Of a DNA stretch of 64,000 nucleotides, positions 33,101 to 48,500 are shown one piece after another (position 1 is the stretch's first letter; every line of letters begins with the position of its first letter). The position numbers and the translations under genes are program-made. The stretch covers positions 11,774,672 to 11,838,671 of the forward strand of contig NC_056001.1 of NCBI RefSeq assembly GCF_018446385.1, written 5' to 3'. The notes beneath the pieces are model-generated. The model had not been told where the DNA came from, did not search any database, and worked only from the letters and a program-made list of their open reading frames with translations. This stretch comes from Zingiber officinale. Its lineage: Eukaryota > Streptophyta > Magnoliopsida > Zingiberales > Zingiberaceae.

Positions 33101-36100
33101 ATGGCACTTGGGACTTTGTCAATCTACCTTCAGTGAAACAAGCTATTGGATGCAAATGGTATTCGCAGTTAAAGTTAAACTGGATGGGTCAGTTGTCATA
33201 TTAAAAGTCCGTCTTATCGCTAAAGGATATACTTAGACCTAGGGATTATTTTAACATTTTTTTTCTTGTTGCAAAGTTGACTTCGATTGTTTATTTCAAT
33301 GGTCGCTACTCATCATTGGCATTTACATCAACTTGATATCAAGAATACTTTTCTTTATGGTGATCTTTAGGAGGTGTATATGGAGCAACCTCCTGATTTT
33401 GTTGCTTAGGGGGAGTTTGCCGTCTTCGAAAATCTTTGTATGGTATGAAACAAAGTCCTCATGCTTGGTTTGAAAATTTTAGTCAGGCTGATGGAAAATT
33501 TGGTACAATGAAAAGCAAGTTTGACAATTCTATGTTCTACAAGTAGTCAGGAGTTGATATCATTCTATTAGTTGTGGATGTGGATGATATTGTTATCACT
33601 AGAAGTGATATTACGGGAATCTCATTTCTTAAATCTTTTATTCATATTCAGTTTCACACGAAAGACTTGGGGTGCTAAAGTATTTCTTGGGTGTTGAAGT
33701 TATAAGGAATAAAAAAAGGTATATTTCTATCTCAGAGAAAATATGTCCTCGACCTGAAAAATTAGGGGCAAAGCCTTGTAGCAGTCCAATGACTAAGAAC
33801 ATGCACCTCACAGGCCATGGAGACTTTTTGAACATCCTGATAAATATCGAAGGTTGGTTGGTAACTTGAATTACCTTACCGTGACTTGTCTAGATATTGC
33901 ATATTCGATTAGTGTTGTTAGTCAGTTTATCTCATCTCCAATCGTTCATCATTGGATAACGTTAGAGTAAATTTTATATTACTTGAAAGGAGCACCCGGA
34001 CAAGGTATCATATATGCAAATCATGGGCGCACTATATTTAATATTTTTCAAATGTAGATTGGGCAAGTTCCTAAATGGATAGAATATCTACTTCAAGTTA
34101 TTATATCTTTGTTAGAGGAAATTTAGTCTCTTGGAAGAGTAAGAAGAAAAATATTATGTCACGATCTAGTGCAGAGTCAGAATATAGGGCTATCACACAA
34201 TCTATGTGTGAGATAATGTAGATATATCAACTCTTGACTCAAGTATGACTTAAAATTTAAGTACTAGCAAAACTGTGGTATGATAACCAAGTTGCTCTTT
34301 ATATTACATTGAATCATGTGTTTCATGAGCGAACTAAGCATATTGAAATTAATTGTCATTTTGTTCGTGAGAAAATTTTAAAAAAAAACTTAATTTCTAT
34401 AGGATATGTAAAGACTAGAGAACAACTAGAGGACATCTTCACAAAAGCTTTAAATAGGGTTTGGGTTGATTATCTTTGTAACAAGTTGGGTACGATTGAT
34501 ATCTATGTTCCAACTTAAGGAAGAGTATTATTTGTATATATTAGTTATCATATTATATGTATATATTAGTTAATATGTCTGTCAATTAGCTAATTGTCAA
34601 TTGGAGTCAATTAGCCTAATTATAGTTTCCAAAGATACATTCCTAATTTATATATAAATATGTCTCACTCTTCAATAACAATTATTAATTCATTTTCTCT
34701 CAAATAACAATGAGAAAATAAGAAGATCACTGATCCAAAATAACTGAGCCACATGGGTTACTATTGTATAAATAAAACAAAGGCAATGCATAAGTCTACC
34801 TTCAGCCGGGAAATAGCAGCAGATATGGCCCTTCCAGGAGCTTGAAGAGCTTTATTATAGACCTAATAACATTCATATAGATTCAAGTAACACGAACATA
34901 TAATACTACTAAAAAATTCAAAACATATTTACAACACCACACCTGCATATACAGCAAAGCAACCACCTTAGACAAAAGTTGAACTGGGTCAGTTTCAATA
35001 GAGACTTGTGATGTCAAATCCTGATTAAAAATCTCAGTGTCAGAAGCATCATGAATTACATGATTCACACTAGAAACATGATAAATGGTGAATCTCCCAA
35101 GAAATAGAATATCAATAAGTTCAGCATCCAGTTGTATATGAAGAAAAGGATAATTAAGCTAGTTCATGTAGAAAAAAAACATGATAAAATCAAACATGAC
35201 AAGCGACCACTTGTTGATGATCATATAGCTGAAATAAAGGATTCAAATCTTGATGGCGAAACCATAAAAGCTAGTGTTTACTGGTTTTATCATTAACCAA
35301 TATGCAACTTCTCCAAAATGTGATGATCTCAGGTAAAGCTGAGATGTCCTCTCAACCAAAGTGGATTATATTCCCAGTCTGCATGTGGATCAAACCAATC
35401 AAATAAGCAAGCCAACAGGATACATCTAACTCAGTTAATGGAAGAGATGAGAAATCAAAATAAGTGATGTAGATGTAGTAATTAGTCATCTCAATTTCAA
35501 ATTGGGCTTGGGTATAACAAATTTAGCAATTACTCCACAGTCCATTGAATGCTGAGATGTAGTAGGTTCACATGGTGCACAAGTTATTAGTTATCGCTTT
35601 GTTTCATGGATAATAAGAACATCAGTTTGTTTTAGCTGGGTTTGCATATTTAGCTTATGGATGTGACCCTCAAACCAGTAGACCAAGTTGAGATTAGCAA
35701 AAAAAACTAGTAGAGGGTGCAAAAATGAAGATTTCAGGAGCCCTAGTAACCAGGAAAGCTACTGAGCCCTCCATTTAATCCCTGCATGGCTGCTCTAATA
35801 GTTGGCTCGTCATTTACCCGTTTCAAGTTGACACTCGGCAAACCCATATCATTTATAATTTATTTATTTTTTTCTGAAACAGTCATCAGGACACTAGGAT
35901 TCATATGTCTCATACTTGTACCAAGTCAAGTAGCATAAGTTGACCAAGACCACTTCCACTTTTGTTTCTCTTATGCTCAGTTTACACCTAGAAGAGCAAA
36001 TCAATTATGGAAGGGAAGAGATCCATTTGTGCTAATTTGTTCTAAGTTTATTGAGTGGAAGGGCGAAAGAAGGGAAGGGTCCTCGTCTTTTCAGGTGAAG

Positions 36101-36519
36101 GCATGCAGTGGCATCTAGATGGGAATGAAGCATAACAAGCGTGTGGTGGGTGGCGGACGCATGGCTGAAAGTAGGCGTGGACGTGTTTCAGATGGCAAGT
36201 AGACACATTGTGAGTGCAAGCAGGTGGTAGAATGGCGACCAGCTACGGGATACAATGAGTGACGAGAAGAGCCTCATGAAGGAGGGAGGTAGGAGGATTG
36301 GAATGTGATCACATGACAGGTCAAGGGATCAAAAGTGTTTTCCATGAGATTTTGGGCAAATCAGATTTTAGCCAAAAATGAATCTGCAGATGGATTTGTT
36401 TTCCATCCTTTGGATAATTGTGCACCTAGAAGACTGGGGAGAGTGCTTTGATTCTCACCATCTGCCCCTCCACCATCCGTTCTTTGAAGTAAAGAGAGCA
36501 TTACTCTCCTATTCCTCCC

Positions 36520-36555
<36 letters not shown>

Positions 36556-39500
36556 TCTTTTATAATAAAAGCAAAGTGGTAGCATGTTAGTACCACATTG
36601 AGATTGAAATCTTGACGATGCACAATGGGAGATGGAAACCTAAAAATTGTACCAACCCATTTGTGTTATATCTAAATGATCAAAGGTTTCATATGACAGT
36701 GGCAAAATATTTATCTGAAAAAGATGCATGGAATCATATAACAACAACAACCAAGCATTATCCTACTAGGTGGGGTCAGCTATATGGATTTTTTTACGCC
36801 ATTGAGCTTTATCTCCAAGCCCGGAAAAAGGAGGAGGGTTGCGTTAAGTTGCCCGCCAACGTTAAAACTATGATAAATATTCAATGAATGAATTCATTAA
36901 ACTATTGTGCATGGAATCATATATAAAACTAAAATTATTCATCGGATAGGTGCCACCTTTGAACTTAGCAGTCATAACTAGTAAGATTCTTAATGATCAA
37001 ATGCTTTCTACAAGTGACTAACAAAAGTAGCAAGTGGATTATTGCACATTAGCATATTGCAAAATCATCGGATGTTAAAAAAAAAAGGGGTGCCCTAAAT
37101 TCCTAGTACAAAAAATAAAAAATAAAAACTGAATGTACCTTACGATAAGAGTGCAATAGTGTCCTTTCCAATTTTTTATCAAGCTTCTTTACTAGTAGGC
37201 CACTGCATGATGGCATAGCAAATACTCTGATCATCCAGAGGACATAAAAGTTCAAATTATAATCCAAAATGAAGTAATTATTACCTTTCTTCCACCAAAT
37301 CTCTTAATGTGGTGATGAATGTATCTAATCTCTGCCAGTGTCAGAAATAAAAGCAATTAATATGACTGCAACTGTGATGCATCACAAAGTAACATTGACT
37401 TTGGAATTTAACAATTGGAGTACACAGAGCACAAGCAATTGCAAATTTCATACCAAAAGTAAGTTGATCTAACCAAAGTAACACCGACTTAGGAGACCAA
37501 TTGCAATAGATGGTGATTTGTTTACAAAATGAGTTACATGAAATTATACCTTCCAAGCAATTTCTTGATTGTTCCTAAACAAAACAATAAGCACTTGCCT
37601 GTACTAACATTATCAGGAACAAAAGCAGGCATACAATATCATCATTTGTTTTATTGTTTAGAAGTAAGAAAACATCCTTTCTCAAGATTTATAGACAACC
37701 AGACATTGATCAGCTCCACTTGTCTACTTATTCAAGTCCACTTATGTTTCATAAATTGAAGCTTTTGCCAGTTTGATTCATCAAAACAGAGGGCTAGTGT
37801 CTACTGTTGAATATTTACATAGAAAATTATGTATGATTTAAGAGTCAATTCCAGACATCTAACCGAGGACTCTAATTTCAAAGTCAGGAAAAATGCTGAT
37901 CAACTACCCGACATAAATAAACTAAACATTTAGCAACTAAGATAACAAAAGAATTGCATTGTAAAGATGGAATGAGACTCCTGTTATAGTATATTAGAGA
38001 ACAAAAGCTACACAGATAAACAAGTACATGCCAAATGTAGGAACTAAAATTTTTCAAATGAAGGACTAACTTTTCCCTCAAGTGCTTCTACTGCTGTTTG
38101 AGCCTTAACTGCAAAAGAAGCTGGCAACCCTTTTGCCTGCACTAAGAAAACAAAATTGGAACACTGGGCAAATGATTACTATTTAATAGATGCAGATAAA
38201 CCTTATCCAGCCTGTGATATTAAAGATAAATAAACAACTATAGCTTTTTGAGTTATTCCAAACCAGAGAAACACGATCTGCACAAGTGAGAGATACTGAT
38301 TCCATATTATCGCAATCCTCGATATTAATGCCATTCATCAGATTGTTTTCTTTTTCCTGAAAAACAAAAAAGGAAAAGTTGTCATATCTATGCACTAAGC
38401 GCCCGTCTTATTGCTGGTTCAGTCTTTGAAAAAGTTGTTAATATTTTCTGAACTGAGAAATGGGATATTGATAAGAAAAAAAATAATAATCAAGTTTCTG
38501 TCTATGAGGAAAAGCAAAAGTGAAAGAATCTGTGATTAATTAAAACAGGAGCAGTGCAATAATAAAGGATCACAACAGAGGGATTAGTGCTAAATAGCTT
38601 TTCTTGTAAGGACACATTACGACTAGTGCTAAATAACTTTTCTTGAATCAAACTGAAAGTAAGTTATAAAATATCTAAGAGAAGTACTTCATTCCAAGGT
38701 CAACTCCACCAACTGTTTCTTGGATACGATGAGAAACACATGGCATAAGATAAACCTTAGTAAGATGTAGATGCAATTGTATTTATGGCTAAACATTTTC
38801 TTAATACTTCAGGTACACTTAATGATATGCAGTATAGCTTGGATATGAACACTAAGACTCCTCAATTTAAAACTTTCAGAAGAACATAGAGATGATTGGA
38901 AATAGACAGCTACTATCAATACATCATCATTTACCAAAAATATATAAATGGGAGATTCTAAAATATTTGCTAGAATGATAACATGTTCATAATAGATGCT
39001 ATAAGATCTTATACTTACTAGGGTATACAAAAGTTTGTCAACAATGGGAGCAGCCATAGTCTTCAACAAATGCTTGTGTAAGATTACCTAATACCAATGT
39101 GAAGATAAGCTTGGATCAACCTTTCATTTAAAGAGATAAAAAAAAAATCTGTTTAGCAGAAGTTACAGAAACTGAAGGGTCGTCCTCAAAAAGCTCTAGT
39201 GCTTTCTCGTAAAGCTGTAGATCCAAGAAAACCTAAAAATCATGAAAAGGATGCAATCATACAGTCAGAGAGTCGCATGCACACAAAGTGCAGTAGCTGA
39301 AAATGGAAGGAAACAGAAACTTAAAAGATAGCTTATCAACTCAACGAAGGAAAGTAAGTAACAAACCTCATCTAGCTGCTTCTGCAGATTATCAAGTAGC
39401 TTCCTCCTCTTTTCAGAATTCTCTAAGATAATTGTATCTCTTCTTTTCATCCACGAGTTGACAAGCATTGGCCTTAAATGGGACGACAGATGTTTAACCA

Positions 39501-42500
39501 ATGCAAGTGAATCCTCAGGATCTGATGAATCAAATATAGCAGTTAATATTCTGTGCAAGTGATCATTTATCAATCCATAATAGATAAGATTATTTGATAC
39601 CTCCTGATTCTCCCAAATCTGGAGCAAGTAACAAGATCTTTTGCTTTATCCAATCTTCAGAAGGAACATTCAAACTATCCTCTGTTAGTTTACTCGAACC
39701 TTTTTTAGCAACAGATTTCACATCAAATACATCCAAAGACCCTGTATCCCTGTTTTTTCGTTGATTTTTTTTTGATTTACCAGGAAGGTTTTCCTGGCTG
39801 TCAAGATTGTCTTCAGTTGCCCCAGTTTTTCCTGATGCTGTGGATTTCCCTTTTTTCTTCTTTCCTCCTTTTTCTGTAACATTATATTTGCTGCCGCCAT
39901 CATCTCTCTCTTTTGATTCATTGTTTGGATCTGAACTGACTCCAACCTTCATCGAACTAGCAGAATAAAGATTACTGCCAACCCCTTGACAAAGTTCATC
40001 CATTTCTTTTTCCACTCGCTCAAAGAGATCCTGTTTAGCAAGTGCTCAAATTACATATAAACAGAAAGAATCAGATAAACAAACAAGTTTCAGAAGATCT
40101 TTTTTTCCAACTATAATAACTAAAGTCTAAATCTCCAAAAACGCAAGGCTTCAACAACTGAACATTAGGTCTAGCTTTCTATGATAATCAACAAAGATTC
40201 AAGATTCAGATGTTTGAAATAATGGTGAAGACCAAAGTTGTTTGTATCCTTCCCACCAACAAGCCAATAACATTGAGTAATGCAATATTGATGCTCAGAT
40301 GTCAAACCAAATATATGATAGTACCGCAACATCAAACCGCTTGATAGTAAGTCAGATCATGTTTGTTTCTCTATATTCACATATAAAACAGCAATGAAAT
40401 TGAAAAGCTCATTCTAAACAGCAAGAAAATAGAAGGAAAATGAGACTAACACAGAGAAGAACACTAATTTGATGTCAATATTTAAAAAACAAAAATCATC
40501 AATACTCTGACAATGCACCCCATCACAAGTAATTGTCTACACTGTATCACAGGATCTTATCTTTGCCAAATCTTTAAAAAACGACATTGCACTAGACCTT
40601 TCCAAAAAAGGAAAGAGAAAGTAGCTATATCCATCTAATAAAGATGCAACTTTGGCATAGACTCTCTTAAGATATAATATCAAAACTGAGGTTAACAATT
40701 GTAATCTCGACAAGAACCATAAACTATAATGCACAAGAACAATAGTGTTAATGCAGTATACAAATAGAAGAAATAAACAAAATGAACTCAGGTCTGGTTT
40801 CCCATGAGGGAAGAAAACTAGGAAAAGAGAGAGGGTAGGAGAAAATTCAAAGGACAGAGAAATATTTTCCTAGTTTCAGTTTGCTTGGAGGGGATAAAAG
40901 AAATAGAGTTTCACTTTCAACAGTTTTCTTGAAGAAAAAGAAAGAAGGAAACTTATATTTAAAAAAAAATGGTAAAACATTATATATATGGTCGAAGTTG
41001 AGCTCCATTGCATGAAAACAACATATTTTCTTTCCAAATCGGGTGGAAGGGAATTTGGGCCAAAACAAAGAAAATTTTCACCAGTTTTTTTATCACTCTC
41101 TATCAGAGAAAGGATCTGAGAAAATAATTTCAATATCTTGTTTCCATCCACATTTCCTTCCCTCTTAGGAAACACGGCCTAAAACCCAAAGTAATCTAAG
41201 TAATCTAAATTCTGCAAGAATAATTTGGTGCAGTGTCATTTGTAACCTCTAATTTGCATTTAAAGTTAATGTTTCCATATCACAATCATTCTGGAGATCT
41301 CCTTCAGGAATCTAAGTTTCAATAATATGAATTATAGTTTTGCTCAAATAACAGTGTTTTGCTGCCTTTTCAACCAAACTGCCAAGATGTTTGTCATGGG
41401 GGAAATAATAAACATACTTAAAAAGTGCTAGATAGATCATGCACAAAAGTTGAAGGTTTCAAAAGCACAAACCCAGCCACCTATAAAGCAAAGGGTAACA
41501 AATTAAGACGATCAACCAAAAAGAACTCTTAGGCAATCACATCTTGTTCTCTCAAACTTAAGCAGGATCTATCTTTTCTGTTCTCATAGCCAAAGGCCCT
41601 AAGCACGATTCATCATCTGATAATGATCATGATCCAACAAACGTATGAACTAAAGAACACAGTAATCATCTAGTAAACAGTTTCACATAAATGTCAATAA
41701 ATTTTCCAGTCAGAAATAATTAGTTCATGCAGGTATTCACCTAAACAGAGTTAATGACTGCAAGCACAGATCTGAACTCAAGCCAAACAAAAAACTGCAG
41801 GCACAACCAAAACAGTAAACATGAAATGAGGTAAAAGCAGCTGAATACTTCAAAGTGATGCATCCATTTTACTTCCCTGGTTAAAAATAGAATGTATAAC
41901 CATAAATAAGCAGTTCGTGTACTGTCATAACCAGCAACAATAATTCAATGAGGCATGCATAGAGAAAAAGAAAACAAATATTTACAATCCCTTGGCAAAA
42001 TTGTTATCAGATAATGGATTTTGGCATCTATGAAAATATAAAGAGAACCAAGATAATGGATTTTGACATAAGAATGTGACTACAGCATTCTTCATAACTC
42101 ACCTTGACAAAGATGCTGCTAAAAACACAAGATTCGCCCAGTATAATTGCTTGTGAAGACTGCAGTAGAATACAAAGCATGTCAAATGTTAACAAATTCG
42201 AGACTAAAACAGAGAATTGAGTATATAACCTTAGTTGCTCTCTGCAAAGATGAACAAAGTGACAAAATTTTCAGAACATCCTGCCCACCAACGTATGGTG
42301 GTAGAACTGAAAGTACATCAATCCTGGATGAAGATGAAAATATTTCATACCAAAATGTCATCGGTAGTGAAAAAATGATAAAAGAAACTTTAACAGATCA
42401 GGCTGTCACATTTTATTTGAAGAACAAGTATGGTTTAGCATTGAGAAGGTGGAATCAATCAAGTGCGACTTTTTTTTGTTTTTAATTAGTTATATGTATT

Positions 42501-45500
42501 TACTTATAATGATACTGATATTACTTATAATATTACTTGAATTATAAATTTATTGAAATTGAAAGTCAAAGAAATCTTAGATTATCAATATAATTTTTAA
42601 GAAATAGTAACAAACCTATTTCTTATAAACTACTTCTCTGACTACCAGCATGAAGAAACTTAAACGTACTGAGGATGGCCATTTTTTACATAAGTTCAAC
42701 AAACTTATTGCTGCCTACAAATCAGAAGCAGCATGCAAACTCATCCCAATGTGTCAGGTTAATCTTCTTCTTATTTCCCCTCATTTACCTTCTTTGGATA
42801 AGTGATAGTATTGACCACATTTGTTTTACTTATTTGTTAATTTACTTATTTACCACAATTCATCCATAAATGTAAATAAAATAAAACTAATTGACCTGAG
42901 CATTAAAGAACCATTTCACCATCCTTTCATCACCAGCATTCTGCCAATATGCACCAAACTAAGTCATGACTGCTTTCTTCGACATTGTGTTTCCACAGAC
43001 ACAGTGAGATGAGGCTACAGATCAAAATTCTAGACCCGGAATCACTTCAATCCTCCTATACATTGTCCTCTAGCACCAGAAATAAAAAGGAGTGTGACTT
43101 TTGACAGCAAAAGATTTCAAGATCAAAGTCCCTTGACATCCCATGGGAAGTGAACTAGAATCATAAATGGGATGACCACAATAGCAAAAGGGAGCTTGAC
43201 CTCTGGCTCCATGGTTGATCACGAGCTCATCCCACTCCATAATGGTAGGAGGAAATGGCTTGGAGGTGAATCTGAGCCAGGCGTCAGGGTGATGGACGAA
43301 GGTGATTGATGCCAACCTGGTGAATTCCTCTACTTCCTACCAGAACAGTGGCTCATTTATATGGGACTGGGGGAATGTAGGTGAAACAAACTGACAAAGC
43401 TGCAGGAGTAAAACTCCCACCGACACATAAAGAAGCTCAGCACCCTCCGACTTCACATGGATGCATCTCCCAGATTAGAAAATTTATTATTGCATTGATA
43501 CGCATGCAATTTTTTGTGCTTGTATTCAAAATAGTGAAGTGGAAGGGGCACTTGAAATAAAACAGACTGTGCAGGTGGCAAAATGGGTAAAAAACAATCA
43601 TGTGACCTGGGAGATGAGGACTGTGACACAGTCCTCAGTCACTCTAAGTGGATAAGCTGAGGACTGTGACAATAAACCTTACCAACCCTGCCTTCATAGG
43701 CAAGTGTATGCGAGTCCACTCTGATTTTACCCATTTTGCCACGTGGCAAGTCCTCAGTCCCTCTAAGTGGATAAGCTGAGGACTGTGACAAGAAAACCTT
43801 ACAGCTCTGCCTTCATAGACAAGCGTAGGCGAGTCCTTCCTTCCAATCATTTTACTAGAAATGGAACTAACATACTTCTATATGCCTTCTTTTCTGGTGT
43901 TGTCCTCCTAACTTAGAAGAGAGAGAAAGATATACAACAAATGAACAAGATGCCTGTTAAGGGAAAATGCCGCAGGCAGATAAAGGGTTCCCTATCCAAG
44001 TCTGATCAGTCCTTTCATCAAGAAGCGTCCTTAACTTAAGATTGGATTCCTACGTGTTATACCCTTGGCTTAACGAGGAAATAGCAGGCTTAGTTGAGAA
44101 AGAAAAGTACAAACAGTATATTGTATCAATAAACCATTGTTAACATGCACATAGCATTATTACTTTATTAAATAACACATTTTTGTTGTAAGCGTACAAT
44201 CACATATTGCTTGAATATCATGCAAAAAAAGTAATTGATCACTTGATATAATAAATAACTATAAGCATAAAAATTTATGGAATTAGTCTCACACATGGTA
44301 CTATTTCATTATGTGTTATATAGATAAAGAATGTAACAGTACTCTTTTCATCATAAGACTAATCTCTTTCAATTTGATACCAAAGCAGCTTAAAACTCCT
44401 AGAATTATAAAAGAGTCCTACAAAGAGTCTTCTTTGTTCTATATAGAGTGGAGGATAGTAGGCCACCAACATGTGATAACACATCTACAGCCTCCCCTCC
44501 CGTACCTTATTCCCCTTTCTATCCGATTGAAGACTAATGTCTCTCTCTGTCTTTCTTCTTGTTTCCCTTTGACGAATAAGAGCAATTTGGATCCTCCCAA
44601 TGAGGTTTCTGATTCTTACTCTTGGGCCTACACAATACTATGTTGACTTTCTAAGCTGACGTCCATGTGCACTTCTCCCACATTTGCACTGTCAGATTCA
44701 CCCTAACCCCAGGGTCCTAATTGCTGCCCTCTAAGTGTCACCCTCACCGGCCTGCTCTAAAATCTTGCACCTTGTCAACGCGAATATCATAGGCATTGAT
44801 CCAATGTTATCTCCTTCATTACTCCCATAAGCCTAATGACTATCACTCCCTCATCTTTGTCAACTGCATACTTGAAAGTTGAAATTGTAAAGTTCAATAA
44901 ATTGACCCCTCCCTCCCTCACCCATGTGTGAGATTGTCTCCCTCCCTATTGTTGTAGCTAACAGATTCACAAAGGTGGAATAACCTATAATCTTGATGTT
45001 GGATGATCTGACAAAACAAGACTCACTACAAATCCATGTGGCTCATGGCCTTCAATCTCACCTATTGCATGATACAAATGATGCATATTGGCATCGTCTG
45101 CTACATACAATTCAGTGGCATCCTTCATCTGAACCCTCATCACTCTGACTACATGATCACAGAAGAACATTTACCTACAGGAAGACACCTCTTCTTTGTA
45201 GTTTATGAACATATGCATTATCCTCAACAGATGCATGAGCAACTTCACAAATGGAGGCAGATATTATCATCTCTCAGTTGACATTAAATATTTGATCAAT
45301 TATAGACCCAGCACAGAAAAATGAATTAAGATACTAAATATTCTGTCTGTAAAAAGGAGCCAATTAGAGAGAGAGAAAAGCAAATTAAAATGCTAATGAA
45401 CTACCTTATACTACTGACTACAAAGAGTAGTTTAGATTTCAACATTTGAATTTTGATTCAAACTCTTACCAGTTTCCATGTTCTACAGCATCTTCAATGG

Positions 45501-48500
45501 CAGCATCTAACATTTCAACCACTGATTGATGAACAAAAACTACATCCAGTGGAATACCTTCAGGATATCTGGACTATATTTGATTGTATAGATACGAAAA
45601 ATAAGTATTAATAAACATTTCAAAGTCTGCCAAAACAAATTACGAATTAACATGACAGAAGCAACAAATTAAGCATACAAGATACCTGCAAGTATTGTCT
45701 AGGCTGTGGAATAGCAAGCTTATGTAGAACCTCATAGCCAATGTAGGAGTTCTGTGAGGCAATAAATGAGACATCTGAGCAAGGAACAAGTATTTCACTT
45801 CTTCATTGAACAAGTTTTGCAGTGTGTAATAACAGAGTTATGATAACAATCAATGTAGCCACAATCATAATGGAAACATTTCGGGCATCTTAGTCAACTG
45901 CATTTGCCACATTTCCATACTTGCAGCAAATAAGGGCCAAAGTACCATCTGACTAAGGCACACTACTCATACAAAATATTCAATAATCCTCTTATATCAA
46001 GCATATTGACCATTGCCATTCCAGGGCTAGGTTTAACCATGGGAAACAAAATAAACTGTTTGACTTGTCACCTCAAATGGTCCAAATGCCTAATTTCGCA
46101 AACCATTTCAGATCATTCTACTTAACCCCTTTCACACTCAACGCCCACAATTATCTAAATAAAATACTTAATTACCTCTACTTTATCTAGGTCAACCACT
46201 TATAAATACTACTTAATTCTTTGAGATTAAGTTCAAGTGATAGATCTTTGAATCAGCTTTTGTGAGAAGGATATGCACTGAAGAATGATGATTTCTGAGA
46301 TAAATCTCTTTCAGGTTCAATTAATCATAATGCAAATGTTAGAATTAGAATCATAATCATAACTAATTTATATTTCAGAAAGCAGCAATGAATCTGAATG
46401 ATTTAGTGAGACACAACATCCCTCTATTCTTCATTTTTAAAAAAAAAATGAATCTAGACACAATTACAAGTTTGACAAATTATGAAAAGATAAAGAATTG
46501 TCCAACATGTCATCTGTAATCCAACAATTTTTTTTTAATCTTTCTTAACTATAACCAGAGTATCTTCAAATGCACTAATACATCTCCTAGCCAACGCATG
46601 GATCTTACAATATTCAGACCAAATGTGAATAATTAGATTAGGATTCTTTCTTTAAAAATTGCATAAAACATATATTAAGCAGGAAACTGCAGGGGCACAA
46701 GCTCTCTCATATATTTCCTTATTTTTTAAAAAATAAATACCATAATCTTGATGGATGTTACTAGAAAATAAAAATTTTCCATGAAGCTTTAACTAAAAAT
46801 AAAAAGACTTAGCTCTTGCTAATTTAAGCAGAGAAATAAAGAAGTTTGTGAAACCTGTGAGAAGAAAGAATCTACACTTTCCCTTTGAGCATGGGCAAAT
46901 ACCTAAAAAAGTTAATACAGCAATGTCAGAAATCTCAATGAAAAAAGGAATTAGATTATTCAAATTGAAAACAAAGAGATAGAAGATACAGATGGTGTCC
47001 ATTGAACTCCTGCCCGTAATGATCCTAGAATATCACCTTCCTTCAATAATCCATTGAATAAGGACTGAAAAAATGTTCCATCCATAGAAACACCACTAGG
47101 ACCATCTGTATCTTGGAGCAGCTGTTGCAAGGAACTCCATACAGTAGACAAGTTTGTAGGAACAGTGATACCTCTTGAAGCACCACGGACCATAGCAGTG
47201 ATGCGTGATACATATGCTGGGGTGTACAACTGTCCACCTTCCAATCTACCTTTTATCTATGCAAAAATAATTTGATAAGTGTATTTGCTCAAAGTATAAT
47301 ATGGAATATAAGGCATAGACATCCATAGGAATCATTAAGATACAATGCAGTTTCTGGAATGTAGTTATACTGTAAGTCAAACAATTGTCCTAGAAGCCTA
47401 ACTTATTGTCATTTTTTGAAGGTAAAGAAAAATTATCCATATACAACCTTATCATTTAATAGGATTCACACATTCAGTAAATTATTAGTTTATCCCTATC
47501 TTATTTATCATGATCGGAAAGAATTAAATCAAAAATCATTATACAAACTGATGAATGTTTGCATGTTAATTATAATTGAACTGTTTTATGAAGTATAAGA
47601 AAATACTGAACATCTTGTTCTAATTCAATCAATCAAATAGCTAAAAGTCATTTTCTTCTCAATATTGTGCTTTCATTTTTCATTTATAGAACCAAATAGT
47701 TGAAACTACAACAACTTGGTGTAAGATAGATAAAGTTTTTATATGAAAGAAAAGCAAATCGTGCAATTTTCCAATTTAGGCACATACGGACTGCAACTTT
47801 TAGAAGCATTGATATTAGATTTTAGTCAATTTTCTACATAAGGACTGCAACAAATGTAATCTAGTTCGAGCAATATCCAAGAACAAAAACTAATTTCAGT
47901 ATGAGAATGTTTGAAAAATCAATTTATGAAGGAAAATTGTCTAAGATCAAGCAACAAGTGGATATCATAAGCAGTTGCACTATGTGAAAAAGTGAAACTA
48001 CTTACAAGAGTTCCAAGGCGGGGCTCAAGAACAGAAACCGCCAACTCTGAACCTATTTGAAAGTGAGCGGCAATTTCTGCCAAGGATATCTGACTAGATT
48101 CCTGCAGCTTCTCGTTTATTTCTTCGGCCACAGAATCCCAATACGAGAGGGAAATGATCTCTCCATTGACCAGCATAAGGTGCGGATCATCTTTCACAAT
48201 CTTCTGCGCTTGCGTTTCGATATGGTACAAATCCACACCAATAACATCCGAGAGATCAATGACGGAAACCCGTCCCAACTTTTTGATCTCCGTCTCCATC
48301 TCAAGCCTCAACTGATCCTGCAACAAGTTCACAAATTTATCGCTCTGGGAACAACATAAATCCGCGTAACATCAAGATCGCAACTTAAACCCAAAACGCA
48401 ATCGCGATCCCGTACTTCTTCAACAAAACAACAAATTCTTTCAAAAAAGATGATGCTATCAAAGGAAAGTTGGATTATATATGAAAAGAAACTGGAACTT

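Larger units (their letters stand above)
29144..34709 (+). mobile_element. Ty1/copia retrotransposon, decayed, antisense in UFL1 intron 18
   Basis: The element is 5.57 kb with two LTRs (29144-29317 and 34526-34709) flanked by the duplication ATGAG (29139-29143 and 34710-34714). The LTRs end AAATAACA and begin TATTAT, so the usual TG start is worn or offset. A tRNA-Met primer-binding site TGGTATCAGAGC follows the 5' LTR at once (29318-29329), and a polypurine tract AAGGAAGAG precedes the 3' LTR. Coding runs gag, protease, integrase, RT, RNase H in copia order. The 3' LTR ends about 90 bp from the UFL1 exon 18 donor. A 701-bp foreign insert sits in the integrase region. Confidence 0.9.

Noticed and set aside
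42147-42485. 112-codon plus-strand ORF
   Set aside because: It lies opposite UFL1 exons 7 and 8, whose coding is on the minus strand with proper splice sites.
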